From the NCBI GenBank assembly GCA_030425685.1, contig JAUIAD010000003.1, positions 180,612-244,611 on the forward strand: a stretch of 64,000 nucleotides of DNA, in the 5' to 3' direction. This DNA comes from Gammaproteobacteria bacterium. Lineage in GTDB: Bacteria > Pseudomonadota > Gammaproteobacteria > Coxiellales > Coxiellaceae. A program made the translations under genes and the position numbers. Below, one piece after another: positions 46,534 to 55,199 of the stretch (its first letter is position 1; the number at the start of each line of letters is the position of its first letter). A model generated the notes under the pieces. It ran no database searches, was not told where the DNA came from, and saw only the letters and a program-made list of their open reading frames with translations.

Positions 46534-47566
46534 TTAAAGAGCGGACGCAACATGTGCGCCCCTACGGTGTGTGGCGTGTGTTACAGTGTGGAAAGTTGCA
46601 CTTTCTAATGTGAAAACCCATTCTGAGCTGATCCATAAACCGTATCTGTGAACGTGAGAAAAACTAGCAGGAGGGAAGGAGGGTCTTTTGCAAAGCTTAC
46701 AAAAACAGGATGTTTTTGTCAGAGCGATCCAGGGATGGAAACCAGCGCCTTTGTAAAAGACCCTCCTTTCCTCCTGCGTCGGTGCTTAGCCGCACTCCTT
46801 TCTCATATAACGCGCCTCTTCAAGATAGCCCTTTTACAAAAAATTGCTGCCGTCTTAAAGAGCGGGCGCAGCATGCTGCGCCCCTACGGTGTGTGGTGTG
46901 TGTTACAGTTTTAAAAGTTGAACTTTGCAATGTGAAAAACCGATTCTAAGCTGATCTATAGACCGTATCTGTGATCGTGTGAAAAACTAGCAGGAGGGAA
47001 GGAGGGTCTTTTGCAAAGCTTACAAAAACAGGATGTTTTTGTCAGAGCGATCCAGGGATGGAAACCAGCGCCTTTGCAAAAGACCCTCCTTTCCTCCGGC
47101 GTCGGTGCTTAGCCGCACTCCTTTCTCATATAACGCGCCTCTTCAAGATAGCCCTTTTGCAAAAAATTGCTGCCGTCTTAAAGAGCGGGCGCAGCATGCT
47201 GCACCCCTACGGTGTGTGGTGTGTATTACAGTTTTAAAAGTTGAACTTTGCAATGTGAAAAACCGATTCTAAGCTGATCTATAGACCGTATCTGTGAACG
47301 TGTGAAAAACGAGCAGGAGGGAAGGAGGGTCTTTTGCAAAGCTTACAAAAACAGGATGTTTTTGTCAGAGCGATCCAGGGATGGAAACCAGCGCCTTTGC
47401 AAAAGACCCTCCTTTCCTCCTGCGTCGGTGCTTAGCCGCACTCCTTTCTCATATAACGCGCCTCTTCAAGATAGCCCTTTTACAAAAAACCACTGCCGTC
47501 TTAAAGAGCGGGCGCAGCATGCTGCGCCCCTACGGTGTGAGTTACAGTATAGAAAGCCGGGATTTT
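46534..47566. repeat. Three tandem 321-323-bp units plus a partial fourth
   Basis: Units start at TTAAAGAGCGG: 46534, 46855, 47178 and, partial, 47501. Each holds a palindrome-family copy at its left (46542-46562 degenerate, 46864-46883, 47187-47206, 47510-47529). Each also holds a long inverted repeat: AGGAGGGAAGGAGGGTCTTT and its inverse AAAGACCCTCCTTTCCTCCT around a smaller stem ACAAAAAC/GTTTTTGT. Copies two and three are nearly identical; copy one diverges more. There is no credible gene in the region. Confidence 0.9.
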
Positions 47567-49716
47567 TAGAGCTGCGCTTCACCTGATTGCGAAACAGTTT
47601 CTGCTACTTTTTCAGGTGTTTTTTTTACCTCTAGCTGAACCTCAACATCAATAGAGTTACATTGCAACAGCTCCTGCCAGCCAGCATGTGGTTGAAAGCG
47701 CTCACCAAATTGCTGCGCAAGATTATTAAGTTTGTTGACGATATTATTAACCCCCTGCTGTTTCGCATAATGCAAAGGCCCACCACGAAACGGTGCAAAC
47801 CCCGTGCCAAAAATCATACCAGCATCCAACAAATCAATATCATCAACCACTTTTTCATGCCAACAAGCAACCGTCTCATTTAACAACATTAACACCATAC
47901 GATCGGTCCACACAGCCACCGAAGCAGCGCTTGGATTAGCATCACGCCGACGAGGACGCCCTTTTTCATATTGATAAAAACCACGCCCCGTTTTACAGCC
48001 TAAATAACCATCCGCAACCATTTTCTCCAAACGCTCAGGCACTTTCGCACCATAACTTTCACTCAAAATTTTCGCCACATGCAAGCAAACATCTAAACCA
48101 ACCTTATCCGCTAAGGTAATCGGCCCCATCGGCATGCCAAACTTCTCCGCCGCATAATCAATATCATCAGGCTTAACGCCCTCTTCAATCAACGTCATCG
48201 CCTCTAATAAATAAGGCATTAAAGCACGATTCACTAAAAATCCCGGCACACTCTTTGTCGGCAACGGCAAACGCGAAATTTTGCCGACAAATGATTTCGC
48301 TTTAGCAAAAACATCCGCTGACGTTTTTTCACTTTTCACCACCTCAACCAATTGCATCTTCGCCACCGGATTAAAAAAGTGCATACCAACCAAGCGGCCT
48401 GGATCTTTTAAAACAGTGTTAAGCTCATCCAAAGGAATACTCGAGGTGTTAGTTGCAAGCAACGCACCTTCTTTTAATTTTGGCTCGATGGATTGATACA
48501 GATCTTGCTTTACTTTTAAGTCTTCAAAAATAGCTTCAATCACTAAATCCGCTTTCGCCAAACCATAACCATCAACATCCGGCTGCAGCCTATCCATAAC
48601 TTCCTGAATAAGCCTCGGCTTTCTCAATTTCTTTTTATAAAGCTTATAAGCCCTAGCAACCGCCGGCGCAATACGATCCGGCGACTGATCCTGCAACGTT
48701 ACACGAAAGCCTTTAAAAGCACACCACGCAGCAATATCACCACCCATCGTACCCGCACCAATAACATGCACATGCGCCGGTTTAAAATTTTCACCACGCG
48801 CCTGCCCCTTTAATTGCGTTTGCAAAAAGAAAACACGCACTAAATTCCGACTGGTGTCAGTCATCATTAAATTAGCAATGGATTTCGCTTCTGCCAAATA
48901 AGCCCCATGACAAACACCTTCTTTTACCCAATTATCAATAATGGCAAACGGTGCTGGATAATGCTCTTTTGAAACTTTTTTCGCTAACTGCTTTTCAAAC
49001 ATCGCACCCAGCAAATTACGCATCACGCCCGTATTTGAAAGTTTATTCCAAGCACATTTTAAAGAGCCAACACAAGCTCTTGGCTGTTTTAACTCCGGCG
49101 CATTTAATGCATAGTAACGCGCTGCGCGTTTTAATTCTCTCTCAGCTACAGCTGCATCAACCAAACCAATGCGTTGTGCTTTTCTCGCCGAAACAGAACG
49201 ACCCGGCAACATGATTTTCATCGCCTCCGGCGCACCAACTAAACGCGGTAAGCGCACAGTACCACCCCAACCAGGATGAATACCCAACATCACTTCCGGC
49301 AATCCCAGTTTTGTCGAAGGAATATCTTCAGCAATACGATAGCGACAAGAAAGCGCCACTTCCAATCCACCGCCAAGACAAAAGCCACTAATTAAAGCAA
49401 CCGTTGGCATCGGTAACGCTTCAAACTTATCTAACACCAATTGCGCCTGGCGAATCAACGAAAAAGCTTCTTCCGTATCTTTAAGTTTAGTAAATTGACT
49501 AATATCAGCTCCTGCAATAAAGCCTTTTTTCTTCCCAGAGGTTAGAATAACGGCACGTGGATTTCGATTGAGGATACCTGAGATAATAACATCAAATTCA
49601 GCAAAGACCTCGCGGCTTAATGAATTGACAGAAGCTCCCTCTCGATCTAAAAACAACCACAAAATTTGCTCTTCATCGGTTTCGACACGCCAGTGCCGAT
49701 ATTGTTGTTCGCTCAT
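47566..49716 (-). CDS. fadJ: Fatty-acid oxidation complex alpha subunit
   Basis: Bifunctional beta-oxidation enzyme: enoyl-CoA hydratase and 3-hydroxyacyl-CoA dehydrogenase. The 716 residues have the hydratase in the N-terminal third (IAGADISQF oxyanion hole, GGGLEVALSCRYRIA, and PEVMLGIHPGWGGT with the catalytic Glu). The dehydrogenase starts at HVIGAGTMGGDIAAW (about 315). GMHFFNPVAKMQLVEVV and LVNRALMPYLLEA follow. Together with the upstream thiolase it forms a trifunctional complex. FadJ or FadB subtype cannot be settled by eye; the length favours FadJ. Last gene of fadE-fadI-fadJ, 31 bases after the thiolase. Confidence 0.92.
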   Translation of the reverse strand: MSEQQYRHWRVETDEEQILWLFLDREGASVNSLSREVFAEFDVIISGILNRNPRAVILTSGKKKGFIAGADISQFTKLKDTEEAFSLIRQAQLVLDKFEALPMPTVALISGFCLGGGLEVALSCRYRIAEDIPSTKLGLPEVMLGIHPGWGGTVRLPRLVGAPEAMKIMLPGRSVSARKAQRIGLVDAAVAERELKRAARYYALNAPELKQPRACVGSLKCAWNKLSNTGVMRNLLGAMFEKQLAKKVSKEHYPAPFAIIDNWVKEGVCHGAYLAEAKSIANLMMTDTSRNLVRVFFLQTQLKGQARGENFKPAHVHVIGAGTMGGDIAAWCAFKGFRVTLQDQSPDRIAPAVARAYKLYKKKLRKPRLIQEVMDRLQPDVDGYGLAKADLVIEAIFEDLKVKQDLYQSIEPKLKEGALLATNTSSIPLDELNTVLKDPGRLVGMHFFNPVAKMQLVEVVKSEKTSADVFAKAKSFVGKISRLPLPTKSVPGFLVNRALMPYLLEAMTLIEEGVKPDDIDYAAEKFGMPMGPITLADKVGLDVCLHVAKILSESYGAKVPERLEKMVADGYLGCKTGRGFYQYEKGRPRRRDANPSAASVAVWTDRMVLMLLNETVACWHEKVVDDIDLLDAGMIFGTGFAPFRGGPLHYAKQQGVNNIVNKLNNLAQQFGERFQPHAGWQELLQCNSIDVEVQLEVKKTPEKVAETVSQSGEAQL

Positions 49717-49747
49717 TCGATTTCCCTTTCGTTTCGCGTTTCGAAAA

Positions 49748-51025
49748 TTATTCTGATTCTACTAGCATCGCGCCGCCCTGGCCACCGCCAATGCAAATAG
49801 CCGCCACACCTTTTTTAGCCTGTTTGCGCTTTAATACATCTAATAAGTGCAGGACAATACGCGCACCACTAGCACCCACCGGGTGTCCCAAAGCAATAGC
49901 ACCACCATCAACATTTAAGCGCGCTTCATCCAGTTGGCCAAAAGCATCCGCTAAACCCAAATGCTCCTGGCAAAAAGAGGCGCTCTGCCAAGCTTTGACA
50001 CAAGCAATTACTTGCGCCGCAAAAGCCTCGTTAATCTCCCAATAATCAATATCATCGAGCGACAAGTTATTGCGCTGCAACAACGGCGTCGCCGCCATTA
50101 CTGGCCCTAAACCCATCACCTCAGGCGATAATGCCGCCCATTGCGTATCACTAATTGCCCCTAAGACGGATAAATTATGTTTTTCAACCGCTTCTTCACT
50201 GGCAAGAATTAACATCGCAGCGCCATCGGTAACCTGCGAACTATTACCAGCTGTGACCAAACCAAATTTACGATCAAAATAAGGACGCAGTTTAGCCAAC
50301 GCCTCCATCGTACTATCTTCACGGACGCCGGTGTCATGGGTATAAAATTTACCACGATTATCAAAAATAGGTTTGATTTCTTCTAAATGGCCTTCTTTTT
50401 GCGCAGCTAAAGCACGCTGATGACTTTGCACCGCAAAAGCGTCCATATCATCACGCGTAATGGTAAATTGATGCGCTAAAATTTCCGCTGTTTGCCCCAT
50501 ACTAATGCCATACAAAGGGTCTGACAAACCGCGCAGTAATGCAATAATGGGCGCAAAATAACTCGGGCGCAAACGCGTCATCACCGCCAGCTTTCGCACC
50601 ACGCTTTTCGCCCCTTGCAGCTGTGCAAACCAACGCACCATTTTTTGATTAAAAATTAATGGCGCATGGCTCATCGCTTCCGTACCACCCGCCAACACTA
50701 AGTTGGCGCGCCCCAAAGCAATATCTTTTATCGCCGAATCAAGCGACTGCATACCAGAGGCACAGTTACGTTGCACCGTCCAACCGGGTGTTTGTTTACC
50801 ACAACCTAAACGCAAACCGACCAGCCGGCCAATATTGGCTTCGTTTTCACTTGGCATCACACAACCGACAATCACTTCATCGATTTCTTGCGGACTAAAC
50901 GGTTGACGAGAAAGCAATGTGCGTCCAGCTTTAACAGCTAAATCACTGGCAGAAAACGCTCCTGGCGCCCCCCTGACTTTCAAAAATGGCGTACGAGTCC
51001 CATCAACAACATAAACTTTTCTCAT
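49748..51025 (-). CDS. fadI: Acetyl-CoA acyltransferase (thiolase)
   Basis: Cleaves 3-ketoacyl-CoA to acetyl-CoA and a shortened acyl-CoA. The 425 residues are nearer FadI (436) than FadA (387). Seen: RTPFLKVRGAP at the start, QRNCASGMQSL with the acylated Cys, GGTEAMSHAP, the middle EEAVEKHNL, NEAFAAQV with a catalytic His region GGAIALGHPVGASGARI, and CIGGGQGGAML with the second active Cys. The start overlaps the fadE stop by four bases (ATGA), giving translational coupling. Confidence 0.94.
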   Translation of the reverse strand: MRKVYVVDGTRTPFLKVRGAPGAFSASDLAVKAGRTLLSRQPFSPQEIDEVIVGCVMPSENEANIGRLVGLRLGCGKQTPGWTVQRNCASGMQSLDSAIKDIALGRANLVLAGGTEAMSHAPLIFNQKMVRWFAQLQGAKSVVRKLAVMTRLRPSYFAPIIALLRGLSDPLYGISMGQTAEILAHQFTITRDDMDAFAVQSHQRALAAQKEGHLEEIKPIFDNRGKFYTHDTGVREDSTMEALAKLRPYFDRKFGLVTAGNSSQVTDGAAMLILASEEAVEKHNLSVLGAISDTQWAALSPEVMGLGPVMAATPLLQRNNLSLDDIDYWEINEAFAAQVIACVKAWQSASFCQEHLGLADAFGQLDEARLNVDGGAIALGHPVGASGARIVLHLLDVLKRKQAKKGVAAICIGGGQGGAMLVESE

Positions 51026-53445
51026 TCGCTTTCCCTTCTCGTCTTGAATTGATCCACCTCAATGGCCTCTTTCTGCAACATCAAAGCCCGTTTAATTTGC
51101 TCATTTTGCTCTTGTGTTATTTCTCCAGCAGCTAAAGCTTGCTCTAATCGTTCCAGCATAACCTGGTAATGTTGACCACTCCCATTTAACACTTTCTTTA
51201 ATAATGGCGCTACTTTCTGCATCGCTGAAAATGCTTGCTCCATAATGCCGATCGCTTCCTCTTCGTCACCAATATAACAATTATTTGTCAAACGATCACG
51301 CAAAGGCGAATCTTGTTGCATTTTTTTGGCCACTGCAAAAAATACTTCATCCTGCGGCTGTGCATAAGATCGCCCCCAAGGAAAAATCAATCGCCGCAAA
51401 AATCTTCCCAACCGCCTTCGCGGATAATTATTAAAAAGCCCATCAAAGGCTTGCTGAATTCGATACAAACAAAAATCCAAACTCCAGCGCGCAAAAGGCC
51501 AATCTTCTTCTTTATTACCATCATGAATACAACGTTTTATTACCGCTGAAGCGAGATAAAGATTACTCACCACATCACCCAAGCGCGCCGAAAGTGATTC
51601 TTTTAACTTTAATTTTGATCCTAAAATTAAAAGCGTTATATCAGTAACCAGCGCCAAGGCATTACTCATCCGCGTTAATTGCTTTAAATACAATTGCAGA
51701 TGTTGCGGATACTGACGTGATATTCCAGCGCGGATACCATGCCCACCGGTAATACCGAAAACAAAACTTTTTACAAAAGAACTAATCGTAAAACCAACAT
51801 GGGCCCACAACAAGCGGTCAAATTTTCTGAGCTGCTCTTTATCTTGCGGACGTTCCGATGCTTCCATTTCCCTAGCTAAATAAGGGTGACAGCGCAACAG
51901 CCCCTGCCCAAAAATAATTAAATTACGCGTTAAAATATTAGCGCCTTCTACGGTAATACCAATTGGCATCGCATTATATAAGTTAGCTAAATAATTGCGT
52001 GGCCCCATTTGAATACCCCGGCCTGCATGGATATCCATCGCATCATTAACGGCTTGGCGCGAAAACTCCGTCAAATGATATTTAGCAATCGCAGAGGCAA
52101 TCGATGGTCGTGCGCCAGCATCAACACCTTCAGCAGTAAATAAACGCACCGCGTCAGTCAAATACGTTAGACCACCAATGCGCGCTAGCGATTTAGCCAC
52201 ACCTTCAAAAGCCCCAATGGGACGGCTAAATTGCTGGCGAACTTGCGCATAAGCACCTGTCATACGAAAACAAACCTTCGTGGCAGCACTGGCTAAAGCC
52301 GGCAATGAAATACCGCGCCCCAATGACAAACATTCCAATAGCATTTTCCAACCATGGCCACAGCGATCAACACCACCAAAAACAAAACTCATGGGAATAA
52401 AAACATCGCGCCCAACAATCGGCCCATTCATAAAACTTAAATTTAATGGTTGATGACGCTCCCCTATGTCAATACCGGCAAAATTGGCAGGCAGGTAGGC
52501 GCATGTCATACCAATATCTTTCTTGTCTCCCAACAAGCCATCAGGATCATACAAATGAAACGCTAAACCAATTAAGGTGGCAATGGGCGCTAAGGTAATA
52601 TAACGTTTATCGAAATCAAGGCGTATACCAAGAACCTTTTCACCCTGATAAGTACCGTAACAAACCACCCCTTTATCCGGTAAATGCGAGGCATCGCTAC
52701 CGGCTTCAAGGGAGGTTAAAGCAAAACAGCCAATCTCTTCACCTGTTGCCAACTTTGGCAAATAAAGTGATTTCTGTTCATCCGTACCATAGAGTTCAAG
52801 AAACGTTGCCGGGCCTAATGAATTAGGCACCATAATGTTCATCGCTGCAGAAAATGAGCGTGATGCGATTTTTGCAACAATAGCCGAATGCGCTAAAGCA
52901 GAAAATCCATAGCCTCCATACTCTTTTTCAATGGTTAAACCCCACAGTCTTTTTTCCTTGATAAAATCCCATGCTTGTGTCGACAAGTCATTATCTTTGG
53001 TAACAATTTTCCACTCATCTAGGAGCGCACAAAACTGTTCAACCTCATTGGCAAGAAAATCTTTTTCCTCTGGCGAAAATTCGTAGGGTTGTGCATGTAA
53101 AAACTGACTCCAGTCTGGCTTACCGGAAAAAAACTGTCCCTCAAACCATACACCACCAGCAGCGAGCACATCACGTTCGGAAGAAGATAGTTCTGGCTGT
53201 TGACGTCGAAACCAGCCCAGCAATGGTTTCGTAAAGAGTTTTATACGCAGTGGACGTATTAACAAAAGTATGGTCAGCAACAGCCAACAACACCAGAAAA
53301 ATATTTTAAAAAAATCGGCGAGAAAAGGTGTTAGCAAGGCCAGCAAGACAGCAGAAATAGTGCACCAATTTTTAAAAGATGCACGATAAAATGCGAGGGC
53401 AAAAATACCCACGATAAACAGAATCCATACTACTGCTGCTAACAT
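51022..53445 (-). CDS. fadE: Acyl-CoA dehydrogenase FadE
   Basis: First oxidation of beta-oxidation; FAD-dependent, 807 residues, the long FadE type (E. coli 814). Two hydrophobic segments at the N-terminus (about 1-75) suggest membrane attachment. The acyl-CoA dehydrogenase fold begins near residue 115 (LDEWKIV, LWGLTIEKEYGGYGFSALAHS), with CFALTSLEAGSDAS for FAD and substrate binding, and QFSRPIGAFEGVAKSLARI. HAGRGIQMGPRNYLANLYNAMPIGITVEGANILTRNL is cut into parts here but reads through as in FadE. First gene of the fad operon, with a good AAGGA ribosome site. Confidence 0.95.
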   Translation of the reverse strand: MLAAVVWILFIVGIFALAFYRASFKNWCTISAVLLALLTPFLADFFKIFFWCCWLLLTILLLIRPLRIKLFTKPLLGWFRRQQPELSSSERDVLAAGGVWFEGQFFSGKPDWSQFLHAQPYEFSPEEKDFLANEVEQFCALLDEWKIVTKDNDLSTQAWDFIKEKRLWGLTIEKEYGGYGFSALAHSAIVAKIASRSFSAAMNIMVPNSLGPATFLELYGTDEQKSLYLPKLATGEEIGCFALTSLEAGSDASHLPDKGVVCYGTYQGEKVLGIRLDFDKRYITLAPIATLIGLAFHLYDPDGLLGDKKDIGMTCAYLPANFAGIDIGERHQPLNLSFMNGPIVGRDVFIPMSFVFGGVDRCGHGWKMLLECLSLGRGISLPALASAATKVCFRMTGAYAQVRQQFSRPIGAFEGVAKSLARIGGLTYLTDAVRLFTAEGVDAGARPSIASAIAKYHLTEFSRQAVNDAMDIHAGRGIQMGPRNYLANLYNAMPIGITVEGANILTRNLIIFGQGLLRCHPYLAREMEASERPQDKEQLRKFDRLLWAHVGFTISSFVKSFVFGITGGHGIRAGISRQYPQHLQLYLKQLTRMSNALALVTDITLLILGSKLKLKESLSARLGDVVSNLYLASAVIKRCIHDGNKEEDWPFARWSLDFCLYRIQQAFDGLFNNYPRRRLGRFLRRLIFPWGRSYAQPQDEVFFAVAKKMQQDSPLRDRLTNNCYIGDEEEAIGIMEQAFSAMQKVAPLLKKVLNGSGQHYQVMLERLEQALAAGEITQEQNEQIKRALMLQKEAIEVDQFKTRRESE

Positions 53446-53495
53446 CTGTCCTTCCCTTTCAAACGCAGCATGTTACATCGCTACGAGCAATTTTT

Positions 53496-54893
53496 TTAAG
53501 AAAATTTATTTTGCAAATAATGAAAAGTCGCACGCAAACCCATTGCCTCACCCCCTTTCGGGCGACCTGGTTTTTTACGTGTATTGGCTGCCATTATATC
53601 AAAATGCGCCCAAGGAATACCTTTTGAAATAAACGTTTCTAAATACAGCGCCGCCGTAATGGCACCACCGTAACGGGTATTCGCACAATTTTGTAGATCA
53701 GCAATATCACTTTTCAAAAACTCACGGTAGGGTTGATGCAAGGGTAATTGCCAAATCATATCTTTCACCACTTCTCCAGAGGCAATTAAACTATTAGCTA
53801 GTTCTTCATTATTAGCAAACATCACAGGCACGTCCGGGCCTAATGCCACCCGCGCGGCGCCGGTTAAGGTCGTAAAATCGATAATGCAATCAGGCGATTC
53901 TGCTACCGCGTCCGCAAAGGCATCACAGACAACCAATCGCCCTTCTGCATCGGTGTTATCCACTTCAACGGTGATACCTGCTTTAGTGGTAATAACATCA
54001 CCGGGCCGATAGGACTGACTGCCAACGGCATTTTCAACCGCAGGAATTAATAAACGCAAACGCACAGGCAATTCATTAGCCATAACAAGTTGTGCTAAAC
54101 CTAAAGCATGCGCCGCACCGGCCATATCCTTTTTCATGGTGCGCATGCCACCGGCTGGTTTAATATTTAACCCACCTGAATCAAAACAAACACCTTTACC
54201 CACCAACGTTACTTTCGGAGCCTCTTCATTGCCCCACGTTAAATCTATTAAGCGTGGCGGCCTGGCACCCGCGCGGCCAACGGCATGGATAGCATTGTAA
54301 CCTTGCGCTAATAAATCGTCACCAACGGTAATATTAACATCAGCATCGTAAGCCTCACCAACATGGGAAACTGCCGCCGCAAGCTCTTCTGGTCCCATAT
54401 CTTCGGTTGGGGTATTAATTAAATCGCGCACTAAATAAATAGCAGCGACTTCATCTTGCAAACTCTGAAAATTTTCAACATCAGAAGTCAGCAAACGATT
54501 GCCATATTTCTCACGATCAATGTAAGCATTGTACTGATACGACCCCAATCCCCACGCCATAACACAACGACGATATTGCTGATCTGTGTAAAAATTATTT
54601 TCATTTTCTAATAAAAAATCATTCTTGGCTAAACGAGCTGGCAAATCTCCAACAACCCAAAAATCGTCCGGAGAATCAACCCCCAATAGAACCAACTTAA
54701 TCTGCCCTTCTTGATCAGGAATGCAGCAGGTCTCTCCTGGCTTAGCTTTAAACTCATTGGCTTCAACCCACTGACGCGTGTATTTATCTTGAGCTTCTAA
54801 CCACGCGGATAAATTTTCAGCGATCAAAGGTTTAATTGAAATCGGGTGAGATGACTCGTTTGTGTAACAGTCCAAAATAGAAACTCCTCTCAT
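53496..54893 (-). CDS. M17 leucyl aminopeptidase family protein
   Basis: Two-metal aminopeptidase in the cytoplasm, 465 residues. VGKGVCFDSGGLNIKP, MKKDMAGAAHALG and NTDAEGRLVVCDA hold the Lys, Asp and Glu metal ligands and the catalytic Arg of M17 enzymes. The N-terminal domain (about 1-160) is shorter than in PepA (503 residues), nearer the PepB or family-3 type, and there is no sign of the DNA-binding PepA role. It is divergent from the permease at 55200 and stands after the fad operon. FTTLTGAARVALG and RYGGAITAALYLETF are as in the family. Confidence 0.92.
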   Translation of the reverse strand: MRGVSILDCYTNESSHPISIKPLIAENLSAWLEAQDKYTRQWVEANEFKAKPGETCCIPDQEGQIKLVLLGVDSPDDFWVVGDLPARLAKNDFLLENENNFYTDQQYRRCVMAWGLGSYQYNAYIDREKYGNRLLTSDVENFQSLQDEVAAIYLVRDLINTPTEDMGPEELAAAVSHVGEAYDADVNITVGDDLLAQGYNAIHAVGRAGARPPRLIDLTWGNEEAPKVTLVGKGVCFDSGGLNIKPAGGMRTMKKDMAGAAHALGLAQLVMANELPVRLRLLIPAVENAVGSQSYRPGDVITTKAGITVEVDNTDAEGRLVVCDAFADAVAESPDCIIDFTTLTGAARVALGPDVPVMFANNEELANSLIASGEVVKDMIWQLPLHQPYREFLKSDIADLQNCANTRYGGAITAALYLETFISKGIPWAHFDIMAANTRKKPGRPKGGEAMGLRATFHYLQNKFS

Positions 54894-55199
54894 AAAGATA
54901 AATGCATTGTTAAAGCACTATAGTACTATGGTATATGAATTCTGATAGCTGCGAAATAATAGCTGAAAAGATAAGCCTCTGAACCTTAAGAGTGAATTAA
55001 TTTTTTCCAATTTGATTATAAAAAATGCTTCCTTCATATGGAAAAGCACGTTGATTTTTGAAGCATTGTTCACCTTATTTGCCTTTTTTTTTCACTTAAG
55101 CCAAAAAAATCACCAATTGAACACAACGGTATAACCAGTTACAATTTCCCGCTCTCGAAAGGGCCCTTTATTAAATTAGAATTGTACTCAGGAGAATAT
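54894..55199. other. 306-bp divergent intergenic region
   Basis: Promoter space for the aminopeptidase and the permease. A short inverted repeat, AATGCTTC (55024-55031) and GAAGCATT (55060-55067), and a perfect ATAGTACTAT (54920-54929) are seen. No gene. Confidence 0.5.

Noticed and set aside
46648..47586. Plus-strand frames of 62-94 residues in the tandem units
   Set aside because: The same frame recurs once per unit and crosses the inverted repeats; no ribosome site, no protein-like conservation.
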